NCBI RefSeq assembly: GCF_901709675.1
Contig: NC_051101.1
Coordinates: forward strand, 14,283,416 to 14,347,415
Length of the DNA stretch: 64,000 bases
DNA from: Syngnathus acus
Taxonomy: Eukaryota > Chordata > Actinopteri > Syngnathiformes > Syngnathidae
Reading direction: 5' to 3'
Below the pieces are notes generated by a model. That model was not told the DNA's origin, made no database searches, and saw only the letters and a program-made list of their open reading frames with translations. Each line of letters opens with the position of its first letter. The first letter of the stretch is position 1. The translations under genes were made by a program, and so were the position numbers. Positions 43,252 to 60,656 of this stretch are shown here, in pieces.

Positions 43252-43313
43252 TCATGCGATCTTGACGATTTGAAGCACAGCGGCAAAGCCAGCCAGCCAG
43301 CCAGCCAGCCAGC
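43203..43313. repeat. CA array followed by a GCCA array
   Basis: A CA array at 43203-43247 and about six GCCA units at 43287-43313, at the left side of the candidate eva1b leader exon. Confidence 0.9.
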
Positions 43314-43426
43314 AGGGAAACGCTCAGGGCTGCTTGCTGCTTGCTTGTGATGTTTTGGAGGCAACCATGTCGTTCCTGAAGCTCTCTGGAGCGTTTGACT
43401 TGGACGTGATTTAGCTGGACACGCCG
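43258..43426 (+). other. eva1b: Candidate non-coding first exon of eva1b
   Basis: A non-repetitive stretch after a CA array ends in the donor gtgagt at 43427. It includes a short upstream open frame starting at about 43367 (MSFLKLSGAFDLDVI then stop). It is the nearest strong donor upstream that could supply a capped exon to the eva1b exon at 47957 or 49058. The link is inferred. Confidence 0.3.
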
Positions 43427-45369
43427 GTGAGTACTTTTGCTCCTCCATCAAACTGTCGCTTGGAGTATCGTATGGACATTTCCAACATAAACAAAACATT
43501 CTTGACTTGAATGCTCCCCCTTTTTGTTTAGATAGCTAACAAAAGGTGCTTGTCTCTAAAATCCCGCCTCACCTTTGATGATTTATGCTGAGCGTGCAGG
43601 GCCGAGCCGAGTCAACCGCCGGCCGTCCGCTCATTGCTAAGTTTGTGTTGTGAGCGAGCACGCGTGCTGAGGCAGCGTTTTGCGCTGGGCCGGCCGGCCA
43701 GCCGGCCGGCGACGGCTTTTCCTGCGCAGCTGCACGCTGCTCATTGTGGTGAATGATGACTTGTCACTTGGAATGCAAACAAAGTGGCGCCAAAGCCATG
43801 AAAACCGACTCCGATGCGGTGCGGGCGGGAGGTCCGCTGCCTGCCATCCTTCTTTTTTTTACAAACTGCAAATGTAGTATCACAGACATCAATGAATATA
43901 AGCCTTTTCTGAGGCCAATATTTCATTTAATGGTGGAGCTCCTCCAGTCAATCAGATAACGCTGATAACATAGGACAAGCGTCAAGGCGTGTTTGGGTGA
44001 CCCCCTCCGTTGACTCCTGCGCGACCCCCCGAGCTATTCACCTCCCAACAATCAATCCGAAGCCCCGCCAAGCCATCCATCAGTCTTGTCTTCGTTTGTC
44101 CCGAGGATGCTTGTTAGCGCCGCTCCTTTTTTTTTTAGCTCGCTTGTTGAAAGTCCTGCCCGCCAGTCAGAAAGTTCTGCCAAGTCAAGACGGGATGCTG
44201 ATGATTTGAATTACTAAGCAATGGGAGCGAGCATGTCCAGTCAGTTCCGACTGATTGATGAAATGGGGCTCTTGGGAAGGGCCCCCCGCCTCCATCATAT
44301 GCAATTTCACAAGTATTTCTCATTTTACGTCCAAAAGTGAGTCACCAACGCGGAAATGTTTGTCTCATCCCTGAATCCACCGACATCATTTTGTGCCCTC
44401 AGCCGTTTCCTGTATCAAATGACATGGCTTGGCATTCTTAACGTTGTGACAAAATGGACAGCGCCTTTCGAAATTGCCCTTTTCCCAGTATTGTGTCCAA
44501 TCGAAGTTGTTTTTCACTCGAAAATAGGTCTGACCCTCGAGGAGACGGCACAGAAAAATGCAAACACGTGTTGCGTGTCACAGGCCAATAGGCGGCGGCC
44601 GCGGCCCTTTAATTGATACGGCGTGTTGGACGGCGTCCGAGATCGATGTCACGGATGAGATCAGCGCTCGATGATCCGAAGCCCGACGCTCATCAGGAAT
44701 GCTTCGCAACGTGCAGAAAGTCTCAAAAGGCATGCCAGGATTTTGGACAATCCGCTACTTGCTAGCTTAATTGACCAGTTTGCGCCCGTTTTTGCACGTG
44801 CAAACAGTTATCAAATGAGCCGGCTTGCGATTTCCATACGAAAGCACGGACGCTGGCTCCGCTTCGTATCAGGAGAACATCTGGGCGCCATTAAGCACTT
44901 GCCCTAACCCCCAGCGCCATCGCATATCTCCATTACCCTCCCATTACCTGCCAGGGCTCGCAGAACACTCGGGACAAGCGCTGCTCTGTGGTTGCCCCCT
45001 CCCTCCCTCCCTCTCTCCCTCCCTCCCTCCCGTCACGCTGGCGTCTTGATTTTACAAGGCTATGTTTTTTGGAAATGTTTCAAGGCTGGCGCACATCCAT
45101 GTTTACTCTTTTTTTTTTTCCCCAAATAATATTCTTTTTCGATCAAATATCGAACGTGACGGCTTGGAGCGGAATCGTGTCAAAGTCCGAGAGCTGAGCA
45201 AACACGCGGCCTTCAATTCACACCCACTCAAGGTTTTAACGGCAACTTTTGCAGCTGGGAAAACAAACCTTATGAATAGAAATATATCACAGATACACCG
45301 TCCTCATTGTATTGCATGTGACAATTTCTGTAGTGAAACCTGGAAGGTCCATTTGGAAACTGTGAATGG

Positions 45370-45430
45370 TCTCGAGATGCGCCCTGTGATTGACCGGCAA
45401 CCAGTTTAGAGTGTAATTTGCCTTTTGGTG
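45370..45430 (-). repeat. Fragment of the teleost dispersed repeat, inverse orientation
   Basis: GCGCCCTGTGATTGACCGGC followed by AACCAGTTTAGAGTGTA closely follows the reverse complement of the inner part of the same family (consensus TGCCCTGCGATTGGCTGGC, AACCAGTTCAGGGTGTA). Confidence 0.55.
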
Positions 45431-46645
45431 GTTGCATTCCAAATTGCCCCCTTTGGTGTTTGACTTGAGTGATTCCACCGTACGTATTTGGGATTTGTTT
45501 TGTGTATGCCGTCCTTATCTCCATGCGATGGTACGCTTAAGAACACGGATGCGCTTGTTTCCAAATATTTAGCCAAAGGTTAGCTCTCTGTCACTAAATC
45601 AAAGTACGTATAAGATTGTTTGAAAGTCTGCCGTGACCTAGGTCTGGTTTGGGGGGGGGTCAACCACATGCCTGTCCCGTATCCAAACGCAACAGCCTGG
45701 AAGGCCTTGCATGGCCTGGAGTGGAAACTTGATTTTACAGAATAATCACACACAAAAAAAAAAAACCCATGCGTGATAGCTTTATTAAAATCTTGCAATT
45801 GTCCATCGCTGTCAGGAATGAAAATGACAACTGGACGGACGGACATGTCGAGCTTTAAAACTTTACACGTAGCGATTATAAGACTGTTCCGCATCCCGAG
45901 TTTTCCTTCTGCGGCTGCCGTGGAATCAAAGCGGGGACTTTTTAACGAACCAGGGCGATGACACAGGATGTTGTAAATGTTCACCTCAGCTTCCACGATC
46001 GGACACGTCGCTTTTGACCAATGAAAGTCTATTTATGGTCGGCTTTGCGGTTTGTAGCAAAGCACAGAAAGCGCTGTCGCGGCCGTATGGAAATTCCAGA
46101 TGCCCAAAGTATTGATGGTGGTTCTCTGTGCTATTAAAATGAAGAAATAACACGGACACTGCTGATATAATTTCACGAGTGCACGCGTCAAGCGTTTGGA
46201 CTCCCGACATGAATTCCAAAGGAGTTACAACTTCTTCATTGCTTCAGCGCATTTGAGGAGGCCTTGGATAAATCATTCGTCTCAGCTTAGGAGGCTGAAG
46301 TCCTGGATGACAGAGCCGTTGTTGTTTTAGCATGCTCACAAAAATATGGATGGCTGGATGGCTCAGCCTGACCATCCTTGATAGCAAACAATACCCGGAT
46401 AAAAATAGCGCCTCCTCTTTTTTTCCTGGTGTGTAAACAAAACATTTTGTGGAAGTTAAGCGATGTCTTTTTGCGAGGTCTTTTTATTTGGGATGTCAAC
46501 ACTGACAGGAAAAGGGACGCTTGCGTGTTCCACTTTAGGATATGAAGCTCGGAAAAAACAAACCGATAAGCCTGCGGGAACCCAAAATAGGAGCGGATAT
46601 TAATGGCATGGGAGCCTCCAGTCCAACCGCCAACCACAAAACTTT

Positions 46646-46945
46646 GGAGGCCAACATCACTGCAGTTACGGCAACATCCCCACTTTTGCTGGATTGCGTG
46701 TAAAACGTCACGACTGACTGCAGGATTCCTGCGTGAAAGAGGCCACTGTTGCGTTCTTCCCAAAAGACGACAACAACATTTGTTCTTTTTTGTAGCATGG
46801 AAGGCTAACATCACTGCAGTTAAGGCAACGTCCCCACTTTGGCTGAATTCCGTGTAAAACGCCAGCCACGACTGCAGGATCTCTGCGTGAAAGAGGCCAA
46901 CTGTTACGTTCTTCCCAGAAGACAACAACATTTGTTCTTTTTTTT
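46646..46945. repeat. Two-copy tandem duplication, unit about 150 bp
   Basis: Unit 1 (46646-46798) and unit 2 (46799-46945) share, in order, AACATCACTGCAGTTA, GGCAAC and TCCCCACTTT, GTGTAAAACG, GACTGCAGGAT, TGCGTGAAAGAGGCCA and AACAACATTTGTTCTTTT. Divergence is modest. The unit explains an accidental 233-codon open frame on the minus strand. Confidence 0.85.
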
Positions 46946-47909
46946 TTTTTTTTTTGCAGCAGCAGCAGCACTCAGCATTCCGCAACAATGCAGGCTATGG
47001 AGAGCGCGCTAAAGGCTTTACTGCACTTCTAACGACGGGATTGTTGTCAAGCGGCCAGTGTTTGTAATAGCGAACCAAACTTGGCACGCACGCTTGACCG
47101 TAAATCCAGATTGGGGAGGATCGGTTCTGTTCATAATTTAGCCTAGCAGTAAAAAGCAAAACACAACAAAACAACACGGTGGTGTGATTAGTAATGAGAT
47201 CCCCTGTGGTCTTTTACCGCCTCGGAGTCTTCGTTCCAGCCAAAGTGTGCAACCCTTACCGTTGACCTTGAACAATTCTGCACTCGTCGACTTTATTACC
47301 CTTGAAACAAAAGCAACGATCTCAGTTTAATCATGCGTTCTTGGTCTGCTTTTGCTTAACGGAGGGTGGATTAGTAGCGAGGCCTTTTTGCTCCCTAGGG
47401 GGCGCCGGAGAAGGAACTTTAATTGAAAAACCAGGTCGATAAAGTTGGTGTCTTTTATTGCAGTCGGCCGCAGTCGGGCTCAGATCGATAAACCTTCATC
47501 AGATGGTATTTTTTCTTTTAAATGGCACTCATGCACTCCCAGCATGGGTCCTAAACTCCCGTTAGTCATAATCAAGGTCATTGGTATTACCGTCAAAGTG
47601 TTTCGACCGCTGCCAAGTTTAACAGCCTGTCACTGGAGTATTTGGCCTTCCAAATGTGACAGGTTGTTAAACTCTTCGACTTCCTTTACTGTTTGGAAAT
47701 GATTCCTAGCCTCATTGAGACAAGGATGAATCCATTTTAGATTTGAAGACAAAGACAGAAGCACGATCGGAATCCCAGTGGGCCTCATTCACATCTCATT
47801 CGACAGATTTTTTTTGCCATGGAGTCACTGGGAAACGTGAACGCTGCAGTCCGCCTACTGTTTGCACTGCGGCCGCGTCAGCGACTCTGGATCTAATGCG
47901 GCTTGACGA

Positions 47910-47912
<3 letters not shown>

Positions 47913-47941
<29 letters not shown>
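47913..47941. repeat. GT microsatellite
   Basis: A short array just before the acceptor of the candidate eva1b exon at 47957. Confidence 0.9.
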
Positions 47942-47946
<5 letters not shown>

Positions 47947-47956
47947 CTTGCCTCAG

Positions 47957-48113
47957 GGTTACCAAATGAACTGTGGAGCCTGAGGACCAAAGATCACAAG
48001 CCGGCTCCAGCGTCGAGGCACAAAAGAAGGATTGGCAAATCTGTTCCCATCTCCGAGTATTCTCCGGACACCATGAGCTGCCACTGAAGACGGCTTGCTC
48101 CTTTGATTTAGTG
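47957..48113 (+). other. eva1b: Candidate non-coding internal exon of eva1b
   Basis: A segment bounded by the acceptor gcctcag and the donor gtgagt at 48114, about 0.95 kb before the eva1b coding exon. It carries only a very short open frame starting with ATG near 48072, so it is best read as 5' UTR. Confidence 0.4.
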
Positions 48114-49073
48114 GTGAGTGCTTCATCTGTCTTCTGTTTACCACCCTGCTCTCACCAGCAACATGACATGTGGTCTACATATGTGGATTTGATGCTTGGA
48201 CCCCCCTGACCTCGACCCCCCCCACCACCACCACCAAATGAGTCAAATAAGACACGCATTGACATCAGCGTAGAAATCTTTCGCCCAGGTCGTGAGCGGG
48301 TGAAATTTGGAGGTAAACGTAGACATAAACATGGCGTCCGTGCAATTTTTCAGCCACGCGTGTTACCTATGCAAGGTTCGGTGCCATGTGGTTCAACTTA
48401 GGTTAAAGCGGGGCGCCATGTGCGCTGCGTCATCGTATGTTTTTTATTTTCTTTCACCGCCGGCGGCCACAAGTTGGTGCTAACATGAGCCAGGAGAATT
48501 GCAACCACCTCCCGTTTTCATCTTAGTTTCATTATGATGTCATCGGACCGAGGAAGTGGAATTTTAGGAAGCGGCTTTAAGGCAGAGGAGATTAAAGTCG
48601 ACAATACAAGCCCTCTATCAAACTGCCATTTTGTCGACGAGCGAGTCCTAATTACAGTCAATATTTGCACCGGACCAATCCGTAAATATGAAACGGTACG
48701 AGTTGATGACGTAACGTTTGTAACCTGGAAACGTATATGTTGGGACCACCTGCACATTTCATCGGGTCGGAGGAAGTCCTCTGCAAACTAACCCTTAACC
48801 TGCATTCGAGGGCTGCGTCATGCCCAAGAGGGTTAGTGCGTGGCTGCGCCGTGTGGACCATGCATTACATGGAGCCAAAAAGCTCACAGTGGAGCTTTTG
48901 TTTGACCCTCTTGGGGCGTCATCTTGCCCACCCGCAGGCACACGGAGGCTTCCGCGTGGCTTTGTCACGGAATGTTCCGCGTCGACCGTCGTCTCGCCAT
49001 GCCGTTGAAAAGTCCGACCGACCGACCGACCGTGTGTGTTGTCTATCTGTTCTGTAGCTTTCAAGACGCCACC

Positions 49074-49714
49074 ATGGACGTGAAGAAAAAGGAAATGGAT
49101 CTCCTGAGTAACAGTATCGCTGCTTACGCGCACATAAAGGGTAAGTTGCATTTTTAGAGGCAATATTGCAGCCATTTTCTTCTCGAGCCTTTACAAACAC
49201 ATTTGAGTCTTGAGTGTAGCTCACATACTAACTGTATCGCTAAGCTAACATTGTGAACTCTTTTTCAGCCAATCCGGAGAGCTTCGGCCTCTACTTTGTG
49301 CTCGGCGTGTGCTTCGGCCTGGTTCTGACTCTCTGCTTGCTGGTCATCCGCATCTCCTGCAAGCCTCGCATCCGAACCGCCGCCTTCGCGGCCGCCTCGT
49401 CGACGCTGGAGAAAAAAACGGCGCGGGACGACGAGGACCAGGAAAGCGAGGACGAGGAAGACGACGACGAGAGGGACGACGTGGAAGCGCCCTCTCCTTT
49501 GCTCGCCGCCGCCGCAGTCACCACGGAGATCCCCGCCGGGAACCACAGCAACCACTCGGACGGGACGCTGAACGTGTTCACCTCGGCCGAGGAGCTGGAG
49601 AGGGCGCAGCGGCTGGAGGAGCGCGAGCGCATCATACGGGAAATCTGGAGGAACGGACAGCCGGACATCTTGGGATCGGGGACGGGGACCATCGGGAGAG
49701 TGCATTACTACTAA
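49074..49714 (+). CDS. eva1b: Eva-1 homolog B (FAM176B)
   Basis: A single-pass membrane protein of the EVA1/FAM176 family. The family member EVA1A is linked to autophagy and apoptosis, while EVA1B itself is poorly characterised. Predicted 170 residues. Exons 49074-49140 and 49269-49714; the leader exon starts at 49058 after a tgttctgtag acceptor. The start context (gccaccATGG) is close to Kozak-optimal. The conserved N-terminus reads LLSNSIAAYAHI, followed by NPESFGLYFVLGVCFGL leading into a transmembrane helix at about 29-51. A long acidic Asp/Glu tract (about 73-92) follows, and the conserved C-terminal block is FTSAEELERAQRLEERERII, ending RVHYY like the human protein. Candidate polyadenylation signals lie at 49985-49990 and 50236-50241. 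Confidence 0.95.
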
Positions 49715-49990
49715 CAGACACCGAGCCGCTAAGACTTGAAGGCTGCAAGTGTCTTGTTACAGACTAATGAATCCATGTTGACTAAACGATGCAGAAGGAA
49801 TGGAGCCGAGGACACTTGAAATACGGTGCTTGACGACATGAAATGGCCACACGGTGATGTACTATTCACAAAATGTGTGTAATAATCAGCTTTCTGGGGA
49901 GCAGTTTCTGTGATGAATCGAGATGATTACGCACGCACACAGTGAAGTTTCCGCCGTGTCGACCATGAAGAGCCACTGGATGGCAATAAA

Positions 49991-50970
49991 GGAAATGAGT
50001 CGAATGAGATTGTCTGAACACAAACATATCACTTAAACTGAGGGCCGAGATAGTGTTACATGCAGTCAAATGAAGGTTTCGACCAAAAGGAAATTAAAGA
50101 TAAAATCAAATTATTTGCAGATGGTGCCCAAGGGGCAAACGGATTTATTTTAAAAAAAAAGTTGGCCGCGTCATCTTTAATCATTTTCAATGTACCGCCG
50201 TATGTGCCTCATTTTGAATGGAAACGTATCTTTTTAATAAAATCTGTGGGACCAACGATACAAAGATTAAGCCTTGTGTGAGATTAATGTTTTTCCAAGG
50301 CTGCTAAAAAGGAAGTGGCCTAATATGGTGGGATCGCAGAGAATTAAAGTCATTTCCTTCGAAATGGAGGACAGGAAACTAACGGTGTCACGCGCATGCT
50401 TCATTTATTAAGTGCGTCCATTTGATTCTATTCTATTTGTAGCAAAATCACTCTACAGTTATGTATTGTGCAGCTATGTTTCATTTTTCTATAATTACCA
50501 CTGTTATGCTTAACATGCTGCAGTTGCCTACTACAGTGAAAGCTGACCCAGCCAATGGGAAACGAGCGTTGGTTGGCGCTGACCCATCAGCTTGTGATTG
50601 ACCTACTTTTTGTTTATTTGAGTCTTTCTTTTATTTCATATAATCTGCGTTTCATTTAGTTCTTTAAGTTTTGTTTCGTTTCGTGAGTTACTAAACGTGT
50701 GTCAAACTTAATCAGCCAATAGAAAGCCAGCTTGTTGTTCCACTGACTAATCAGGTTTGAGCCCTTATTGACTTCGCCGCGTGTACACGTACACGACACG
50801 TTTTTCCCAAGGTACGTCTCCATTCACCGGCCATCATTTATTTTTTGTACTACGCGACGTCGTCATATCGTCATAACAAAAACGCGGTTTTGTTTTGTTT
50901 CAACGTTTGTGTTAAGCCACTTATTGTTCGTCTTGTTAATGCATTTCTCATAGCGCCGCCTTCAGCAAAA
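49991..50970. other. eva1b downstream region
   Basis: No supported gene. It holds the second possible eva1b polyadenylation signal (50236-50241). Towards the right there is a CpG-bearing stretch at about 50765-50985 that could be a weak promoter for the candidate transcript that follows. Confidence 0.5.
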
Positions 50971-52228
50971 ATGGCCGCCACGGTGAGGATGTGGAAACCA
51001 CGCAAGATGTCGAACCAAATTTCATGTGAGTTTAAGCCCGAGTTCATCTCACGTGAAGCAATAAAACAATGTATTTTTGGCGGTGTGAGCATTTGAAAGC
51101 TAACGGCTAGCTGGAATGCTAACGCAAAGGCAACTTTCATCACGTTGTCTGCTTTTATTCTTCTTTTGCTAATGTTTCGCATACCTGGCAATGCTCTAAA
51201 CGACTCTTGTGAATGCACGGAGGAGCAATTTTCATGTCCTCGAGAGGCGCTTCTGTTACAAATGATGAATACTTAAATTGGGTCTTAAAGAGCCTAATGT
51301 AAATGAGAGTTTGTGACGACAAAGTACAATTCACTTAATTGTAGCAACAGACACATTCTACCAATTTAACACAATGAAATGAGCCGTCGACCCGTATTGT
51401 TTGAAGAGTCAACTCTTGACATTATTTCCATCCAAATGGACCTTCCGCTGTATCAACACAAGTCAAACCATAGTCGTGTACATACATTTAAATCCCAATG
51501 TTGCGCCCTCAATGCCCCCCACTGACGGCCCTGAAGTCAATTCCCATGAAGTCCCACTGTGACAAACTTCCCTTTGTCTGTCGGAGCCACTCTTTCATTA
51601 TTTCTAGTTTTTTATCTCCCAAGGTTTTTTTTTCTTTTCCGCCCTCTACACTCCCCCGCATTCATCTTCCTTCCCTTGTCACAAGACGACTTATGTTCAT
51701 GTGGCGAGAAAGGGAGACAGAGTCCATTCATTTTCATATTTGCAAACGGTTGGTGAAATTTATGGCGTGACCCCTTTTCAACCCCCCCCCCTTCGTCCCA
51801 GCGGAAGCGTGCCTCTGTTTTAAAAATAGAACATTCGTTCCCATGGAAGTTGTGCAGACATTTGTAGATGTTAGCCAGATGTGCCTCCACACACACGCTA
51901 CGTTTGTCACTTTGCGGCAACTCTTTGTGATCTCTCACTATGCAGATTAACATCCATTCCACATTTTGCATCATGTTTTAAGCCCATTGTAAATGTATTT
52001 AAGCGCAAAAAATTGCAAGCATAAACTACAGTATACAGAAAATAGTGTGATGTTTTGAATTCAATAAGCTTGGAGTTCCACTTACAGATGTACTTTTCTC
52101 AAAATGTGTTTGTGAATTTTGCTTCTGTCTGAACAGGGATCTGGAGCAAAAACATTCCCAGCTTTAATCGTGAGTGTCAGGTGAGTGTCTTCAAAGCCCT
52201 TGTTCCAACTTTCCACTTCACATCGTAG
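50971..52228 (+). CDS. Weak candidate: two-exon small unrecognised gene
   Basis: An ATG at 50971 opens a frame to a donor at 51025/51026 (gtgagt). An acceptor (gaacag) at 52131-52136 restores phase in a second exon from 52137. The spliced frame either stops at 52226-52228, giving 48 residues (start MAATVRMWKPRKMSNQIS), or splices again at gtgagt 52181. AATAAA occurs at 52621-52626. The peptide is not recognised and has no obvious domain. It may be a small protein, a long non-coding RNA with a chance frame, or nothing. The phase match is the only real support. Confidence 0.2.
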
Positions 52229-52941
52229 TGAGATGTTACAGTAGCTATTTCCGAGGATGGAAACATTTCGAGTCAACCTCTCCAAGGGGTCATGGATGCA
52301 GGTAGTGTGAAAGGAGCTTTTGTGACTTTATGGCTTCTTTCTTTGACGCTGGTTGACAACCCAATTGTAATGGAAATTGAAGGAAGAATGGAAAACATAT
52401 TTCAACACCCAAGCCCTTTTGATTTGATTTGATTTGAGCACACATCACATCCTCAATAGCATCAGTCACACAAACGGTAATGTTTGATAGCCCGATGGCG
52501 CCCTCTCGTGGATATTATGGGAATAACATTTACATGTACAAAAGGGAACACAATTGTTGCATCTACTCCTCTGTACAGCTGCATACATATCATTTTACAT
52601 TAAACGAGTAAATGTTTTCAAATAAAACCCAGGATAAATATGTGTGAATGGTCGTGTTTCTTACCGACAACGGTCATGGATCAATGTGACCCGATATACA
52701 GCTGATCAGCCCCCAAAAATAATAACACCGTGCAGGTTCTTTTCTTGTCTATGATTTTAAACAAAAGTAATATTAGAAAATAGTAAGCACAGCAGAATAA
52801 ATGTATCATTTCTTGACCCTCTTCCACCTTTCCATACGGGTCCATTTGACCCGCAACATAACAAGAGGGATAAAGTAGTCCTTGTTCGTGAGCTTGTTTG
52901 CAGCCATCAGGCATTCTGCGTGATCCTCTTGTGCTTTGTGG

Positions 52942-59001
<6,060 letters not shown>

Positions 59002-60656
59002 TGTGTCCGTCTTTGTCTTCTTAGTCCGGTGTGAGTCACAACTTGCTAATGTCGTTGTCTGCGACCTTCCTACTTGTCAAAAATTAACATTCAGCCTTTC
59101 CCGTGGCTTATCATTGCACGCCGGAGGAGGAAGGTGGGTCGAGTGAGAGCTGCAAGGAGGAAGGGAGGGAGGGAGAGGGGGAGGGAGGGAGGGAGGGAGG
59201 CGACAGGCTGAAGAAAAACAGGTGAGGCAGGTTTATATTGCTTCCTGAGACGCCGAGTCAGGTCATAAGTGTTTACCACCTTGTTCTCAAAGAGATGTAA
59301 ATATTGACAACATATAGCTCTGGAAAAGGTGGCCAAAGTTGCATGAGGTTCTGCGAGGAGTGAGTGTTGGGGGAGATCTTGAAGCAACTAAAAAGCCGAA
59401 CTCGTTTAGTGCAACGTTTTGGTGTTGAATGTTTTGAAAGCCCGAGTATTGTGTTTCTGTCTACCAAGCACATAGTTCACTTCTGGTTGCCATGATGCAA
59501 AGTCTTCAGTTTCCATATCAGATGTTATTGGAGAGGTAGTTGAGAGTGGATCAACAGAACTGCGTTGTGCATTCATTTGCTTTTGACACCATTAATCAAC
59601 AATCAATTCTACACAATCCACCAAAGGATCAGTTTGAATCATTTTGATATCCTTGGCAACTTTGGCAATTGCCATTGAAGAGAATCGATTGAGAATCAAA
59701 GAGACGGGGCAATTAAGAGACACTCTGTTGTCCTCAGTGTTCCATTTAATAAAACAGTTTTCAAAAGCAAACACCCGAGATTATTCGAAAGTCCTTTAGC
59801 TCCAGCATAACACAAACAGGCACACCAGGTGAACACAAATTCTACAAACTGCAAATTATGCACACCGTTTGACCCAGTGAAAACCATTCAGCACAACCTT
59901 TGAATCATCTTTATAATTCGTATAAATTATTTCATGTAAACACTCCGCGTGTATACTATGGAAGCCAAGCAGACGTAAACACATCATTTTAAGATACTTT
60001 GGCAAACGAAAATGCTAATTCTGTGTTTAAAGTTTCGACCATGTTAAAAAAAATGTCATTTGAGATCATTGACACATCACCCAATGACGTGTTCTTTTCT
60101 ACATCTAGCCAGCTAAAGCTCCTACTGTGAATAACAGAAATTCAAAACGTGACCACAATGTTACGAAAGTCCAGGTAGTTTGCTTTATGCTAAGATATTG
60201 TAAATCTGACAGATGACTTGACTTTTTGATGACCCTTTACAAGTTGGTCCCTTTGTCTGATCCAGGCCAACAAAAGTGCTCTTCAATCCATCCCTCCAGT
60301 ATCAGACACAACTAGAACTACAAAAAAAGCGTCGTACAATTCAACAGTTTAATCCACCATTCTTTTAACCCCAGCATTCCCTCCCCAACTGATGCGGTCT
60401 TTGAATTTTAAAAACTTTGTGACAAGTTGGAGGCACAAACCAGAATTTTTTTTTTTTTTTTGTACTGGCACTCAAAACAAAAACTATTACCAGGTAAGGT
60501 ATGTGAAACAGTAATGCACCGTGACTGTCAAGTACCAGTGAGTCATCTTGAAAGAACTGAAGTCAGATGTTAAACTTCTGGAATCGGCGTTTGTCGATTA
60601 TTCCAGTGGATGCGAATCGGATCCCGTTTGAGAACGGTCTCTTAAGATGTGGACGC
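59002..60656. other. sh3d21 promoter side and thrap3 3' UTR
   Basis: No coding sequence is supported. The first few hundred bases should hold the sh3d21 promoter and 5' UTR, including a GGGA array at 59155-59200. The rest is probably thrap3 3' UTR on the minus strand; possible ATTAAA signals on that strand fall near 59745 and 60347. A T tract lies near 60447-60461. Confidence 0.5.
59155..59200. repeat. GGGA array near the sh3d21 start
   Basis: An imperfect GGGA/GGGAG array about 155-200 bp upstream of the sh3d21 ATG, giving a polypurine/polypyrimidine stretch in its presumed promoter. Confidence 0.85.

Noticed and set aside
46287-46988. 233-codon open frame on the minus strand
   Set aside because: It spans the two-copy tandem duplication and a poly-T/CAG stretch. 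The peptide is low complexity at one end, repeats itself, has no recognisable domain and no splice support. It is a by-product of the repeat.
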